From Methylovirgula sp. HY1 (lineage in GTDB: Bacteria; Pseudomonadota; Alphaproteobacteria; Rhizobiales; Beijerinckiaceae), in assembly GCF_019343105.1 (NCBI RefSeq), contig NZ_CP073765.1, positions 186,001-250,000 on the forward strand: 64,000 nucleotides of DNA. The letters run 5' to 3'. The position numbers and the translations under genes were made by a program. Under the pieces are notes generated by a model, which had not been told where the DNA came from, made no database searches, and saw nothing but the letters and a program-made list of their open reading frames with translations. Positions within the stretch are counted from its first letter, which is position 1. Each line of letters begins with the position of its first letter. Shown here in pieces: positions 1-9,147 of the stretch.

Positions 1-2
1 AT

Positions 3-3000
3 CTTGAAGTCAATCCAGATGTGAAGGCAGCCGGAATAGATCCGGCAATGCATTACCTTTTATATGGCGGTTCTGAAGGCAGGGACCCCGGCCGGTTCTT
101 TTCGACTAATGATTATCTCGATCGAAATCCAGATGTTGCCGCTGCCGGCATGAATGCGCTTGTACATTATGAAATGTACGGACGGAGCGAGAGAAGAAAG
201 CTGATCCGCAGCGCGGTGGCCATGCGCGAACCAGCCGTGAGAAACGTCGGCGTCGCGCCTTTGGACAATGCGTCCATCTTATATGTCTCAGGCGAACCCA
301 ACAGCCCCGGCAATCACTATCGAGTCCTCCGCTACATCGGAGCGGCCATAGCCAATGGACTGAACGCGGCTTGGATGAGAGCGGACGAAATGCCGGAAAG
401 AACCGAAGAACTCCGCGATTACAGTGTCGTCGTCTTCTGGCGCGTGCCGTGGAGCGAGCACGTCGACTCCGCTATGAGCCTCATGCGCTCGCTCGGCAGG
501 AAGATCGTCTTCGATGTCGATGATCTAATGACCGAGCCGGACTTGGCGCAAACAAAAACCATCGACGGCATACGTTCGCAGTGCCTGACCGAAGACGGCG
601 TGCGCCAGCACTATGCCCGTATTCGGCAAACGATGCTCGCAGCCGATATATGTTTCACGACAACGCAAGAGCTTGCCTTTCACTTACGTTGGGCAGGCAA
701 GCCGACCTTTGTACTTCCCAATGGCTTCGACAGCCCGACGCATGATCGTTCCCGCCGGGCGATAAGAGAATGGCAACGGACGAGGACCGACGATCTTATC
801 CGTATCGGCTATGCGGCCGGCTCGCGCACGCATCAACGCGACCTCCGCTTGGCGTTGGAAGCGATTGCTCGGTTGCTGCGAGAGAATACTCTTTGCCGCC
901 TTGTGCTCTTCTGCGCGAAAGGAAAGCTCCGGCTCATCGATATCGAGGAATTCCCCGCGCTCGTCGGTCTTGAAGACCGCATCGAGTGGCGGCCGTTCGG
1001 TCCACTACAAGACTTGCCTCTCGAAATGGCGCGCTTCGACATCAATCTGGCGCCGCTCGAATTCGGCAATCCGTTCTGCGAGGCCAAAAGTGAGCTGAAA
1101 TTCTTCGAGGCGGCGCTGGTCGAAGTACCGACAATAGCCTCGCCGACCGGCCCATACCGACGGGCGATCGAACATGGAAAGACGGGATTCCTGGCTGCTA
1201 CCGCCGATGATTGGTATGTTTATCTGAAGCGATTGGTGGACGATCCCGCGCTCCGCGCCCATATTGGCAGGCAGGCCTATTATGTGGCGCTGGCTCAATT
1301 TGGCCCGGTCCAGCGTGGCGCGCAATTTGGGTGCGTCATGGAGCAACTCCGCGGCGGCGTTGCCACGGCCCGCGCCTTTGCGCTCGATGCACATCTGTCG
1401 ACGTTGAAATGTCCGCCGCCGCAAATATACGAGTCTGACCACCTTTTCGAAAGGGATTCGGGAGACTATGCGGAGGTTACCGTTATTATCCCGCTTTATA
1501 ATTATGAAAATTACGTCGTTGAAACGCTGGAATCCGTCCGCAAGCAAACGCTTGCTCTTCTCGATCTTGTGATCGTCGATGGGTGTTCGACGGATAATTC
1601 GCTCAAGGTTGCAACCGATTGGGCGCAAGCAAACGCAGATCGCTTCAACCGCATTCTTGTGTTGAAGAATAAAGCTAATTACGGCTTGGGCCTTTGCCGT
1701 AATTCGGGATTTGATGCAGCTAATACAGCCTATGTTCTACCACTCGATGCGGATAACCGAATTCTTCCCGACTGCTGCGCCAAGCTCCTTAACGCGGCGC
1801 GTCGAACGAGTGCCGTCTATGTCTATCCGCAGATTCAGCAGTTTGGTGCATCGACCGAAATCATGGGCAATGTGCCTTACGAGCCGCAACGTTTCGTGGG
1901 CGGAAATTATATCGATGCGATGGCTCTGGTCTCAAAGGAGGCCTGGGCGATTGTCGGCGGTTATAAACATGTGCGTTACGGTTGGGAGGACTATGACTTA
2001 TGGTGTCGGCTTGCCGAGCTTGGGCTTTATGGCGAGCAGTGTCCGGAAATTCTCGCCGAATATCGCGTGCACGACGTATCGATGTTGAAAAAGCAAACAT
2101 TGCAGGCCGACAACTTTAAACGCCTGCAGGCCAATTTTGAGCATCTGCATCCTTGGGTGCATCCCTTACATCAAGAACAGGCGCGGCGCATGCCGAAAGC
2201 GGAGATCCATCTTACCAAGCCGGCTATGCGCTCACGCGTCGACCAATTGCTTCCAATCATGCGCTGTCCGCGCTCTAAGCAGAAGCTTGCGTATGACGTC
2301 ACGAGCAGCGCGCTGCTCAGTGTCGACGGGTTACGGAATTGGCCGATTGTGGAAGGTCGGCCGGTATTGGCGGAGACGCTATTCAACCCAGAGATCAAGT
2401 CGGCAGACCACATCAGCAATGAGCTGTCCGACGTCGCCCTCGACATTATTCGCAATGCGACGGGGCTTGTGCTCAATTTGAGCGCTGGTGGATCCAAGGA
2501 GAAATTTGATCACGTCGTGGAAGTCGAATATGCGCTATTCCGGCACACTGATATTATCGCCGACGCGCATGAATTGCCTTTCGATGATGAGACCTTCGAG
2601 GTCGCGATAGTAATGAACGCCTTCGAGCATTACCGCGATCCGCGTCGGGTGTCGGCTGAGCTTTCACGCGTGCTCAAACCGGGAGGACGCATTCTCGTCC
2701 GCACTGCATTTTTACAGCCCTTGCATGAGCGTCCATGGCATTTCTTCAACTGTACCAGCTATGGCATGGCGGAATGGTTCAAGGATTTTCATACCGAAAA
2801 GCTGCATGTGTCTGATAATTTTTGTCCAAATCATTCGATCGCTTGGCTCGCGTCCGAGTTGGAAGCGGCATTGCGGAACGAGGTATCTACTCAATCCGCA
2901 GACGCATTTATGGCCGCGCCGATCGCATCGTTCGTTGAAATTTGGCGCGATCCATCGAAGCGGAGCAGTCAGCTGTGGACGGATTTTTTCAAGCTGTCGC

Positions 3001-3080
3001 AGGAAACTCAGGAAATTACGGCTGCCGGATTTGAGTTTTTGGGATCCAAACCACATAAAGTTTCAAATCTTGAAAGCTGA
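3..3080 (+). CDS. Multidomain glycosyltransferase/methyltransferase, 5' end outside the window
   Basis: The reading frame is open to the first base, so the true start lies upstream; the GTG at 21 lies inside a repeat. The visible protein has about 1025 residues. It opens with two copies of a ~30-residue repeat (NPDVKAAGIDPAMHYLLYG, then NPDVAAAGMNALVHYEMYG). A GT-B (glycosyltransferase group 1) region spans about 90-430. A GT2 (GT-A) domain spans about 490-700, with VTVIIPLYN, a nucleotide-binding LPLDAD motif and the acceptor-side YGWEDYDLW. A short Trm112-like segment (MRCPRSKQKL) precedes a class I SAM methyltransferase (ADAHELPFDDETFE, LSRVLKPGG) to about 960. The family role is cytoplasmic assembly and methyl decoration of a lipid-linked glycan; donor and acceptor cannot be read from sequence. 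Confidence 0.85.
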   Translation, partial: LEVNPDVKAAGIDPAMHYLLYGGSEGRDPGRFFSTNDYLDRNPDVAAAGMNALVHYEMYGRSERRKLIRSAVAMREPAVRNVGVAPLDNASILYVSGEPNSPGNHYRVLRYIGAAIANGLNAAWMRADEMPERTEELRDYSVVVFWRVPWSEHVDSAMSLMRSLGRKIVFDVDDLMTEPDLAQTKTIDGIRSQCLTEDGVRQHYARIRQTMLAADICFTTTQELAFHLRWAGKPTFVLPNGFDSPTHDRSRRAIREWQRTRTDDLIRIGYAAGSRTHQRDLRLALEAIARLLRENTLCRLVLFCAKGKLRLIDIEEFPALVGLEDRIEWRPFGPLQDLPLEMARFDINLAPLEFGNPFCEAKSELKFFEAALVEVPTIASPTGPYRRAIEHGKTGFLAATADDWYVYLKRLVDDPALRAHIGRQAYYVALAQFGPVQRGAQFGCVMEQLRGGVATARAFALDAHLSTLKCPPPQIYESDHLFERDSGDYAEVTVIIPLYNYENYVVETLESVRKQTLALLDLVIVDGCSTDNSLKVATDWAQANADRFNRILVLKNKANYGLGLCRNSGFDAANTAYVLPLDADNRILPDCCAKLLNAARRTSAVYVYPQIQQFGASTEIMGNVPYEPQRFVGGNYIDAMALVSKEAWAIVGGYKHVRYGWEDYDLWCRLAELGLYGEQCPEILAEYRVHDVSMLKKQTLQADNFKRLQANFEHLHPWVHPLHQEQARRMPKAEIHLTKPAMRSRVDQLLPIMRCPRSKQKLAYDVTSSALLSVDGLRNWPIVEGRPVLAETLFNPEIKSADHISNELSDVALDIIRNATGLVLNLSAGGSKEKFDHVVEVEYALFRHTDIIADAHELPFDDETFEVAIVMNAFEHYRDPRRVSAELSRVLKPGGRILVRTAFLQPLHERPWHFFNCTSYGMAEWFKDFHTEKLHVSDNFCPNHSIAWLASELEAALRNEVSTQSADAFMAAPIASFVEIWRDPSKRSSQLWTDFFKLSQETQEITAAGFEFLGSKPHKVSNLES

Positions 3081-3171
3081 TGCAGTATACACGGACTATT
3101 AGATGAAGGTTGTGGCACGCTGTTGGTTGAGGATTGGAAAGCAGGATTGAGTGCGGGCATTGGGGGCCAAC

Positions 3172-3942
3172 ATGAAAGTCGTTATTTTGGCCGGCGGCCT
3201 GGGCTCGCGTCTCGCCGAGGAGACGGGCACCCGCCCAAAGCCCCTCGTCGAATTGGGCGGCCGTCCGATTCTCTGGCACATCATGAAGATTTATGGGCAT
3301 TTCGGTTTCACCGAATTCATCATCTGCCTCGGCTACAAGGGCTATTTAATCAAAGAATTTTTCAGCAATTATTTTCTGCATTTGTCGGACGTTACTTTCG
3401 ATCTCGCCAATGATCGCGTCGAAGTCCACAAAAGAATGAGCGACCCGTGGCGCGTGACGCTCGTCGAAACCGGCGAGAACACGCAGACGGGAGGGCGGTT
3501 GAAACGTGTCCTGCCCTATATTGGCGATGACGAAGTCTTCGCCATGACCTATGGGGATGGCGTCGCAAATATCGACCTCGCGGCCGAGCTCCAATTTCAC
3601 CGGGAGCATGGGAGGCTCGCGACACTTGCGGCGGTGCGTCCAGCAAAAAGATTCGGCGTGCTGGAGCTGGAGGGTGACCGCGTCGTCAGTTTCTCCGAAA
3701 AGCCCGAGGACGAGGGTGGCTGGATCAACGGCGGTTTCTTTCTCCTCTCACCGGAAGTTGGTCATCTCATCGCTGGCGATGATACAGTCTGGGAACAGGA
3801 TCCGCTCAAGGCTCTCGTTGCAAAGGACCAGTTGCGCGCCTATCAGCATCATGGATTCTGGCACCCCATGGATACGCTCAGGGACAAGACTTATTTGGAG
3901 CAGTTATGGGCATCGAGGCGGGCCGAGTGGAAAGTTTGGTGA
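3172..3942 (+). CDS. rfbF: Glucose-1-phosphate cytidylyltransferase
   Basis: Makes CDP-glucose from CTP and glucose 1-phosphate, the first step to CDP-linked 3,6-dideoxyhexoses. The protein begins MKVVILAGGLGSRLAEETG with the nucleotidyltransferase signature and RPKPLVELGG. The ATG at 3172 gives 256 residues, the usual RfbF length; a GTG at 3151 would add seven unconserved residues. WHIMKIYGHFG, YGDGVANID and the C-terminal GFWHPMDTLRDK are characteristic of RfbF rather than RfbA. Its TGA overlaps the ATG of rfbG, so the two are translationally coupled. Confidence 0.93.
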   Translation: MKVVILAGGLGSRLAEETGTRPKPLVELGGRPILWHIMKIYGHFGFTEFIICLGYKGYLIKEFFSNYFLHLSDVTFDLANDRVEVHKRMSDPWRVTLVETGENTQTGGRLKRVLPYIGDDEVFAMTYGDGVANIDLAAELQFHREHGRLATLAAVRPAKRFGVLELEGDRVVSFSEKPEDEGGWINGGFFLLSPEVGHLIAGDDTVWEQDPLKALVAKDQLRAYQHHGFWHPMDTLRDKTYLEQLWASRRAEWKVW

Positions 3943-5036
3943 TGCGCCCCGAGTTCTGGCGCAACCGCCGCGTCCTGCTCACCGGACACACTGGATTCAA
4001 GGGGACCTGGCTTAGTCTTTGGCTGCAGCAAATGCGGGCCCAAGTGCGTGGCTTGGCGCTCGATCCGCCGTCGAGCCCGGCATGTTTCGATCTCGTCGCG
4101 GCCGCCCGAGGCATGGAAGACCTGCGCGGAGACATTCGCGATCCGGGTTTCGTCACCGCCGCGATGAGCGATTTTCAGCCGGAGATCGTGATCCATATGG
4201 CGGCGCAGTCCCTGGTGAGGCCGTCTTATGCCGATCCCGTCGCCACCTATGCGATCAATGTGATGGGCACCGCGCATGTGCTCGAAGCGGCCCGGGGCTG
4301 CGCGAGCGTGCGCGCCATTGTCGTGGTCACCAGCGATAAATGCTATGAGAACCGGGAATGGGATCGCGGCTATCGCGAAGACGACGCCATGGGCGGCTAT
4401 GATCCCTATAGCAGCAGCAAAGCCTGCGCCGAACTGGTCACCGCGGCTTACCTACGGTCGTTTTTCAATCCAGAGCGCTATGCGGACCATCGCGTCGGTC
4501 TTGCTTCGGCGCGCGCCGGCAATGTGATCGGCGGCGGCGACTGGGCGGTGGATCGCCTTATCCCAGATGCCATGCGGGCTTTCGCATCGCAACGCGAGCT
4601 GGTCGTCCGCTTTCCGGAAGCGATTCGGCCTTGGCAACATGTCTTGGAGCCGCTCGGCGGCTATCTGCGGCTCGCGCAAGGGCTCTATGAGGCCGGTCCA
4701 CCATGTGCCGGCGCTTGGAATTTCGGCCCCGACGCCGAGGCCGAGCGGCCGGTGCGCTATCTGGCGGAGCAGATAACCGGGCTTTGGGGCGACGGCGCAG
4801 CTTGGTGCGCCAAGCCGGACAGCAATGCGCCGCATGAGGCGCATTATCTCACGCTCGATGCCTCCAAGGCGCGCGACGGGCTCGGATGGCACCCAAAGCT
4901 TAATCTTGACAATGCCCTGGCGCTCACGGTCGCATGGTATAAGGCCTTTAGCCGCGGCCAGGACATGCACGAATTTACGCTCGCCCAGATTGCCGCTTAC
5001 GCCAACACGACCGAGCCAGCGATGCACCTTGCATGA
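3942..5036 (+). CDS. rfbG: CDP-glucose 4,6-dehydratase
   Basis: Extended SDR enzyme converting CDP-D-glucose to CDP-4-keto-6-deoxyglucose with tightly bound NAD. The chosen ATG overlaps the rfbF stop and gives MRPEFWRNRRVLLTGHTGFKG, the typical RfbG N-terminus with the GxxGxxG dinucleotide site. VTSDKCYEN and YDPYSSSK supply the catalytic Ser/Thr and YxxxK. The length of 364 residues fits the family. An upstream in-frame ATG at 3906 lies inside rfbF and is unlikely. The stop overlaps the next ATG by four bases (5033-5036). Confidence 0.93.
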   Translation: MRPEFWRNRRVLLTGHTGFKGTWLSLWLQQMRAQVRGLALDPPSSPACFDLVAAARGMEDLRGDIRDPGFVTAAMSDFQPEIVIHMAAQSLVRPSYADPVATYAINVMGTAHVLEAARGCASVRAIVVVTSDKCYENREWDRGYREDDAMGGYDPYSSSKACAELVTAAYLRSFFNPERYADHRVGLASARAGNVIGGGDWAVDRLIPDAMRAFASQRELVVRFPEAIRPWQHVLEPLGGYLRLAQGLYEAGPPCAGAWNFGPDAEAERPVRYLAEQITGLWGDGAAWCAKPDSNAPHEAHYLTLDASKARDGLGWHPKLNLDNALALTVAWYKAFSRGQDMHEFTLAQIAAYANTTEPAMHLA

Positions 5037-5962
5037 CGCCGCGCCGAATCCTGATCACCGGCGCCACGGGGTTCATCGGCGCCCGTATCGCCGAGCGCCT
5101 GCACGAGCACGGCCATCAGCTGGCCCTGCTCGTCCGCGATCCGCGGACGACCGACCGCGCCGCCGCGATCTACGGCCAGTGCGACCTGATCGTCGGCGAT
5201 CTGGGGTCGCCCGCGCTTTATATCGACGCGCTGCGCGGGTTCCGTCCGGACACGCTTCTGCATGCGGCGTGGAGCGGCGTCGCCGGCGCCGACCGCAATG
5301 ATCCGCGCCAGATCGTCAACATCGCCGCGACGGCGGATCTTCTCGAAGCGGCGATCGGGGCCGGCATCGAAAGCTTTATCGGTCTCGGCTCTCAGGCCGA
5401 ATATGGGCCGCAGAACAGCAAGCTCAACGAAGAAGCAGCGGTCGAACCGACGACGCTTTATGGGCATAGCAAACGCGCCGCGTGCCGCGTCACCGAAGCC
5501 ATTTGCCGCCTGAGGCAGCTGCGGCACACTTGGCTGCGCGTATTTTCGATCTACGGGCCGCGCGACAATCCCAACTGGCTCATTCCGTCACTGATCGCTA
5601 AGCTGAACAGGGGCGAAATTCCCGAGCTGACGAAATGCGAGCAGATCTGGGATTTTCTCTATATTGACGATGCCGTCGACGCGGTTGTCGCTGTTTTGGA
5701 AAACCCTGCGGCCGCCGGCATATATAATCTCGGTTCCGGACAGGCGCGGCCTTTGCGCGAAACCGTCATGCTTCTCCGCGATATTGTCCGCCCCGGAGCC
5801 GAACTGGGCATCGGATGCCTGCCCTATCGGCCGGACCAGGTGATGCATTTGGAAGCCGATATGACGCGCTTGTCCGACGCGACCGGTTGGCAACCCAAGA
5901 CCGACTTACAGACAGGATTGCAGGCGACGGTGGAATGGCTTTGCGAGCCGCCGGAGAAATGA
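5033..5962 (+). CDS. NAD(P)-dependent epimerase/dehydratase (SDR), probable CDP-sugar ketoreductase
   Basis: A 309-residue extended SDR with GATGFIG near residue 10 and YGHSK as the YxxxK catalytic pair. Lying between rfbG and rfbH, it probably acts on the CDP-4-keto sugar, as the CDP-abequose and CDP-paratose synthases do in enteric dideoxyhexose loci. Which 4-epimer it makes, or whether it reduces a carbonyl on a branched side chain, cannot be told from sequence. It is coupled to rfbG by an ATGA overlap and followed by a 53-bp gap. Confidence 0.75.
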   Translation: MTPRRILITGATGFIGARIAERLHEHGHQLALLVRDPRTTDRAAAIYGQCDLIVGDLGSPALYIDALRGFRPDTLLHAAWSGVAGADRNDPRQIVNIAATADLLEAAIGAGIESFIGLGSQAEYGPQNSKLNEEAAVEPTTLYGHSKRAACRVTEAICRLRQLRHTWLRVFSIYGPRDNPNWLIPSLIAKLNRGEIPELTKCEQIWDFLYIDDAVDAVVAVLENPAAAGIYNLGSGQARPLRETVMLLRDIVRPGAELGIGCLPYRPDQVMHLEADMTRLSDATGWQPKTDLQTGLQATVEWLCEPPEK

Positions 5963-6015
5963 TCATGAACGCCGCAGCCGGTACGCGAGCGACCATCCGA
6001 TAAACGAGGCGAATA

Positions 6016-7365
6016 ATGACCACCGATGATGCGGGAAAACTGCGCGAGCAAATTCTTGGGCTTTGCGAACGCTACGCACAAGTCGTCCATGGACCTGCGC
6101 CGTTTGTTCCTGGCACAAGTGCAGTCCCACCGAGCGGCAAGGTGCTCGGTCCGAAGGAAATGCGGCTCCTGGTCGATTCCTGTCTCGATTTCTGGCTGAC
6201 GACGGGACGTTTCAATGCCGACTTCGAACGTCAGCTCACGCAGCGAACCGGCGTGTTGCAAGCCATTACGACCAATTCCGGCTCTTCGGCCAATCTGCTG
6301 GCGACGACCGCACTGACCTCGCATCTCCTGGGCGATGAGGCGCTTCAGCCGGGCGACGAGGTGATTACCTGCGCCACCGGCTTTCCGACGACTGTCAATC
6401 CGGCGTTACAGAACGGCCTGGTTCCGGTCTTTCTCGACGTCGAACTCGGAACCTACAATATCGACGTGCGCTACCTGGAAGAAGCCAAGAGCGCGCGCAC
6501 GCGCGCCATCATGGTGGCACATACGCTGGGCAATCCCTTCGATCTCGGTGCGATCACGTCTTTTGCCAAGAAGCATGATCTGCTGCTCGTGGAAGATTGC
6601 TGTGACGCGCTAGGCGCAACCTACGACGGCAAGAAAGTTGGCACTTTCGGCGCGCTGGGAACGCTGTCCTTCTATCCGGCTCATCACATCACGATGGGTG
6701 AAGGCGGTGCGGTTCTCTGCAACCGCATGATTTTCAAACGAATCGTCGAATCCATCCGCGACTGGGGCCGCGACTGCTATTGCGACCCGGGCAAGGACAA
6801 TACATGCAACCGCCGCTTCGATTGGCAGCTCGGTGAACTTCCTTATGGCTACGATCACAAATACACCTATTCCCATCTCGGCTATAATCTCAAGATTACC
6901 GACATGCAGGCGGCCGTCGGCCTCGCGCAGCTCGAAAGCTTGGATGCTTTCGTGGCGACGCGGCGGCGCAACTGGCAATATTTGTGGGACGGCCTGAGCA
7001 ATCTCCAAGACATATTGCTTCTGCCGACAGCGACCGCCAACAGCGATCCCTCATGGTTCGGGTTCTGCATTACGCTGCGCCCCGAAGCTCCATTCGACCG
7101 CGAAGAACTGATGCGTTTTCTGAACGAGCGGAAGATCGGGACGCGGCTGCTGTTTGCCGGCAATCTCCTTCGCCAACCCTACATGAAGGGGCGCAACTAT
7201 CGCACCATTGGGCCGCTAGAGAATTCCGACATGGTCATGACCAGGACCTTCTGGATCGGCGTCTATCCCGGACTTTCGCAACAGCATCTTGATTATGTAC
7301 TGGAGACGATGCATGGGTTTTTCAGGGCTGCGACGACGCTTCGTGCGGAAAGTCCCGCATCCTGA
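6016..7365 (+). CDS. rfbH: CDP-4-keto-6-deoxyglucose 3-dehydratase (E1)
   Basis: PMP and [2Fe-2S] enzyme that removes the 3-hydroxyl in 3,6-dideoxyhexose synthesis. The fold is that of the DegT aminotransferases, but the PLP lysine is replaced by histidine in [13 protein letters not shown], which is diagnostic for E1. The iron-sulfur ligands appear as [11 protein letters not shown] (C-x-C-x7-C), with another Cys about 57 residues upstream in the DCCDALG motif. Length is 449 residues. The usual reductase partner E3 (ddhD/ascD type) is not in this window, so it must be encoded elsewhere or replaced by another reductase. The next gene starts only 7 bp downstream. Confidence 0.93.
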   Translation: MTTDDAGKLREQILGLCERYAQVVHGPAPFVPGTSAVPPSGKVLGPKEMRLLVDSCLDFWLTTGRFNADFERQLTQRTGVLQAITTNSGSSANLLATTALTSHLLGDEALQPGDEVITCATGFPTTVNPALQNGLVPVFLDVELGTYNIDVRYLEEAKSARTRAIMVAHTLGNPFDLGAITSFAKKHDLLLVEDCCDALGATYDGKKVGTFGALGTLSFYPAHHITMGEGGAVLCNRMIFKRIVESIRDWGRDCYCDPGKDNTCNRRFDWQLGELPYGYDHKYTYSHLGYNLKITDMQAAVGLAQLESLDAFVATRRRNWQYLWDGLSNLQDILLLPTATANSDPSWFGFCITLRPEAPFDREELMRFLNERKIGTRLLFAGNLLRQPYMKGRNYRTIGPLENSDMVMTRTFWIGVYPGLSQQHLDYVLETMHGFFRAATTLRAESPAS

Positions 7366-7372
7366 TTAAAGA

Positions 7373-8236
7373 ATGGGCGCTATCGTGAATGGATTGAAGC
7401 AATTCGACAGTAGTGAAGCTGTCGCCCGGCAATTGCGGCGCGATACGATTCTGATGCTTCAACGTTCCAAGACCTCGCACATCGGAAGTTGCCTGTCGAT
7501 GGCGGACGCGCTCGCCGTGCTTTATCGCGACGTGCTCAAATTAGACCCGCGCGATCCGAGCTGGCCCGAACGGGACATATTTCTGCAGTCGAAGGGCCAT
7601 GCCGCCGCGATCCTCTATGCTTGTCTGGCGCGCTACGGCTATCTCGACGCAGCGGAGCTGGGGCGCTTTTGCCAGGACGGTGCCAGGCTCGGCGGCCATG
7701 TGACCACACATAGCTCTCCAGGCGTTGAGTTTTCCGTGGGGTCGCTCGGTCATGCCTTGCCGGTGGGCGCAGGCGCGGCGCTGGGAGCCAAGTGCAAGGG
7801 GCAATTGCGGCGCGTCTTCGTCATTCTCAGCGACGGGGAGTGCGACGAAGGCTCCAACTGGGAGGCAGCCTTGTTTGCCGGACACCATCGCTTGAGCAAT
7901 TTGTGCGTCATCGTGGACTACAACCGAATTCAGAGTTTCGGCACCGTAGAGGAGGTGCTGCGATTGGAGCCGCTCGCTGCCAAATGGCGCAATTTCGGCT
8001 GGGACACAGTCGAGATCGACGGCCACGATCACAATGTGCTCCACGCGGCGTTTGCGAAACTCGGCAAGGAACCTAAGCCGCTGTGCGTCATCGCGCGCAC
8101 AGTGAAGGGTCGCGGCGCGTCCCGAATGGAAAACGCGCTTTTATGGCACTACCGATCTCCGACCAGGGAGGAGGCAGAGGCCGCATTGGATGAACTCGGC
8201 GGACGGTCATGCGAAACAGATTTGTGGACGCTCTGA
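7373..8236 (+). CDS. Transketolase-like enzyme, N-terminal (TPP-binding) subunit
   Basis: A 287-residue half-transketolase. SKGHAA and the TPP/Mg motif SDGECDEGSNWEAA ending in DYN are intact. In family terms it binds the diphosphate of thiamine diphosphate and works with a separate C-terminal subunit, here the next gene. Directly behind rfbH and in the same apparent operon, it is more likely a sugar-specific enzyme than the housekeeping transketolase. A plausible job is transfer of a two-carbon ketol unit to the CDP-4-keto-3,6-dideoxy sugar, giving a branched sugar; that is inference. Confidence 0.85.
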   Translation: MGAIVNGLKQFDSSEAVARQLRRDTILMLQRSKTSHIGSCLSMADALAVLYRDVLKLDPRDPSWPERDIFLQSKGHAAAILYACLARYGYLDAAELGRFCQDGARLGGHVTTHSSPGVEFSVGSLGHALPVGAGAALGAKCKGQLRRVFVILSDGECDEGSNWEAALFAGHHRLSNLCVIVDYNRIQSFGTVEEVLRLEPLAAKWRNFGWDTVEIDGHDHNVLHAAFAKLGKEPKPLCVIARTVKGRGASRMENALLWHYRSPTREEAEAALDELGGRSCETDLWTL

Positions 8237-9147
8237 GCGCCGTCGCAGCTTCAGATCCGCGTCCGTTCCTGATTACCGGCGATCTCGGCTTTTCAGTCCT
8301 GGAGCGTTTTCGCGACAAATATCCTGAGCGCTTTCTCAACGCCGGCGTCGCCGAGCAGAATATGACGGGATTGGCCGCAGGCCTCGCTCTCGCCGGCCAT
8401 CATCCCTTCACCTATTCGATCGCCAATTTCCCGACGCTGCGATGCCTCGAGCAAATCCGCAACGACATCTGCTATCATAATTTGCCCGTCTGCATCGTCG
8501 CCGTCGGCGGGGGCGTTGCATATGGCGCCGCCGGCTATTCGCATCATGCGGTCGAGGATCTTGCGATCATGCGCGCGCTCGACGGCATGACCGTGTTGGC
8601 GCCGGCCGATCCGATCGAGACCGCATGTGCGGTCGAGGCGATCGTTGCGGCAGGACGGCCTACCTATCTGCGCCTCGGCAAGGGCGGCGAGCCCAATCTT
8701 CACGATTCAAAACCGGATTTCTTTATCGGGAAGCCAGTCACATTTCGTGCCGGAGAGGAGGTTTGCCTGGCAGGATCCGGGCCGATCCTCGGCAATATGC
8801 TTGCCGCCGCGACCGAGTTGGCGCGCCACGGCGTCAATGCCCGCGTGCTCGGCTTCCACACCATCTGGCCGCACGACCGCGAGGCCTTGAGAACAGCCTT
8901 TCGCGGGTTGCGCGACATCTTCTTCGTCGAGGAGCATCTCGGCAATCCGCTGTTTGCTAGCGTGGCAGAGACTCTTCCCGAATCGTTCCAAAATACTCGT
9001 GTGCATCTACTGTCGCTCGACCGGGCGCAGAAGCATGCGCTAGGGAGCCGCGACTATCTTTTATCATTGAGCGGCCTTCACCCGGAAGGAATCGCCGAGC
9101 ACGTTCACCGCGCGCTCGCGTCACACCGTATGTCCGTGCAGGTTTGA
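8209..9147 (+). CDS. Transketolase-like enzyme, C-terminal (pyrimidine-binding) subunit
   Basis: A 312-residue partner of the preceding gene, which it overlaps by 28 bp. FLNAGVAEQNMTGLAAGLA carries the conserved glutamate that activates the thiamine aminopyrimidine ring, so the pair can form one complete TPP active site. The C-terminal part resembles the transketolase C-terminal domain (ARVLGFHTIWPHD). It ends in a 27-bp tail-to-tail overlap with the minus-strand glycosyltransferase, marking the end of the rfbFGH-type operon. Confidence 0.85.
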   Translation: MRNRFVDALSAVAASDPRPFLITGDLGFSVLERFRDKYPERFLNAGVAEQNMTGLAAGLALAGHHPFTYSIANFPTLRCLEQIRNDICYHNLPVCIVAVGGGVAYGAAGYSHHAVEDLAIMRALDGMTVLAPADPIETACAVEAIVAAGRPTYLRLGKGGEPNLHDSKPDFFIGKPVTFRAGEEVCLAGSGPILGNMLAAATELARHGVNARVLGFHTIWPHDREALRTAFRGLRDIFFVEEHLGNPLFASVAETLPESFQNTRVHLLSLDRAQKHALGSRDYLLSLSGLHPEGIAEHVHRALASHRMSVQV

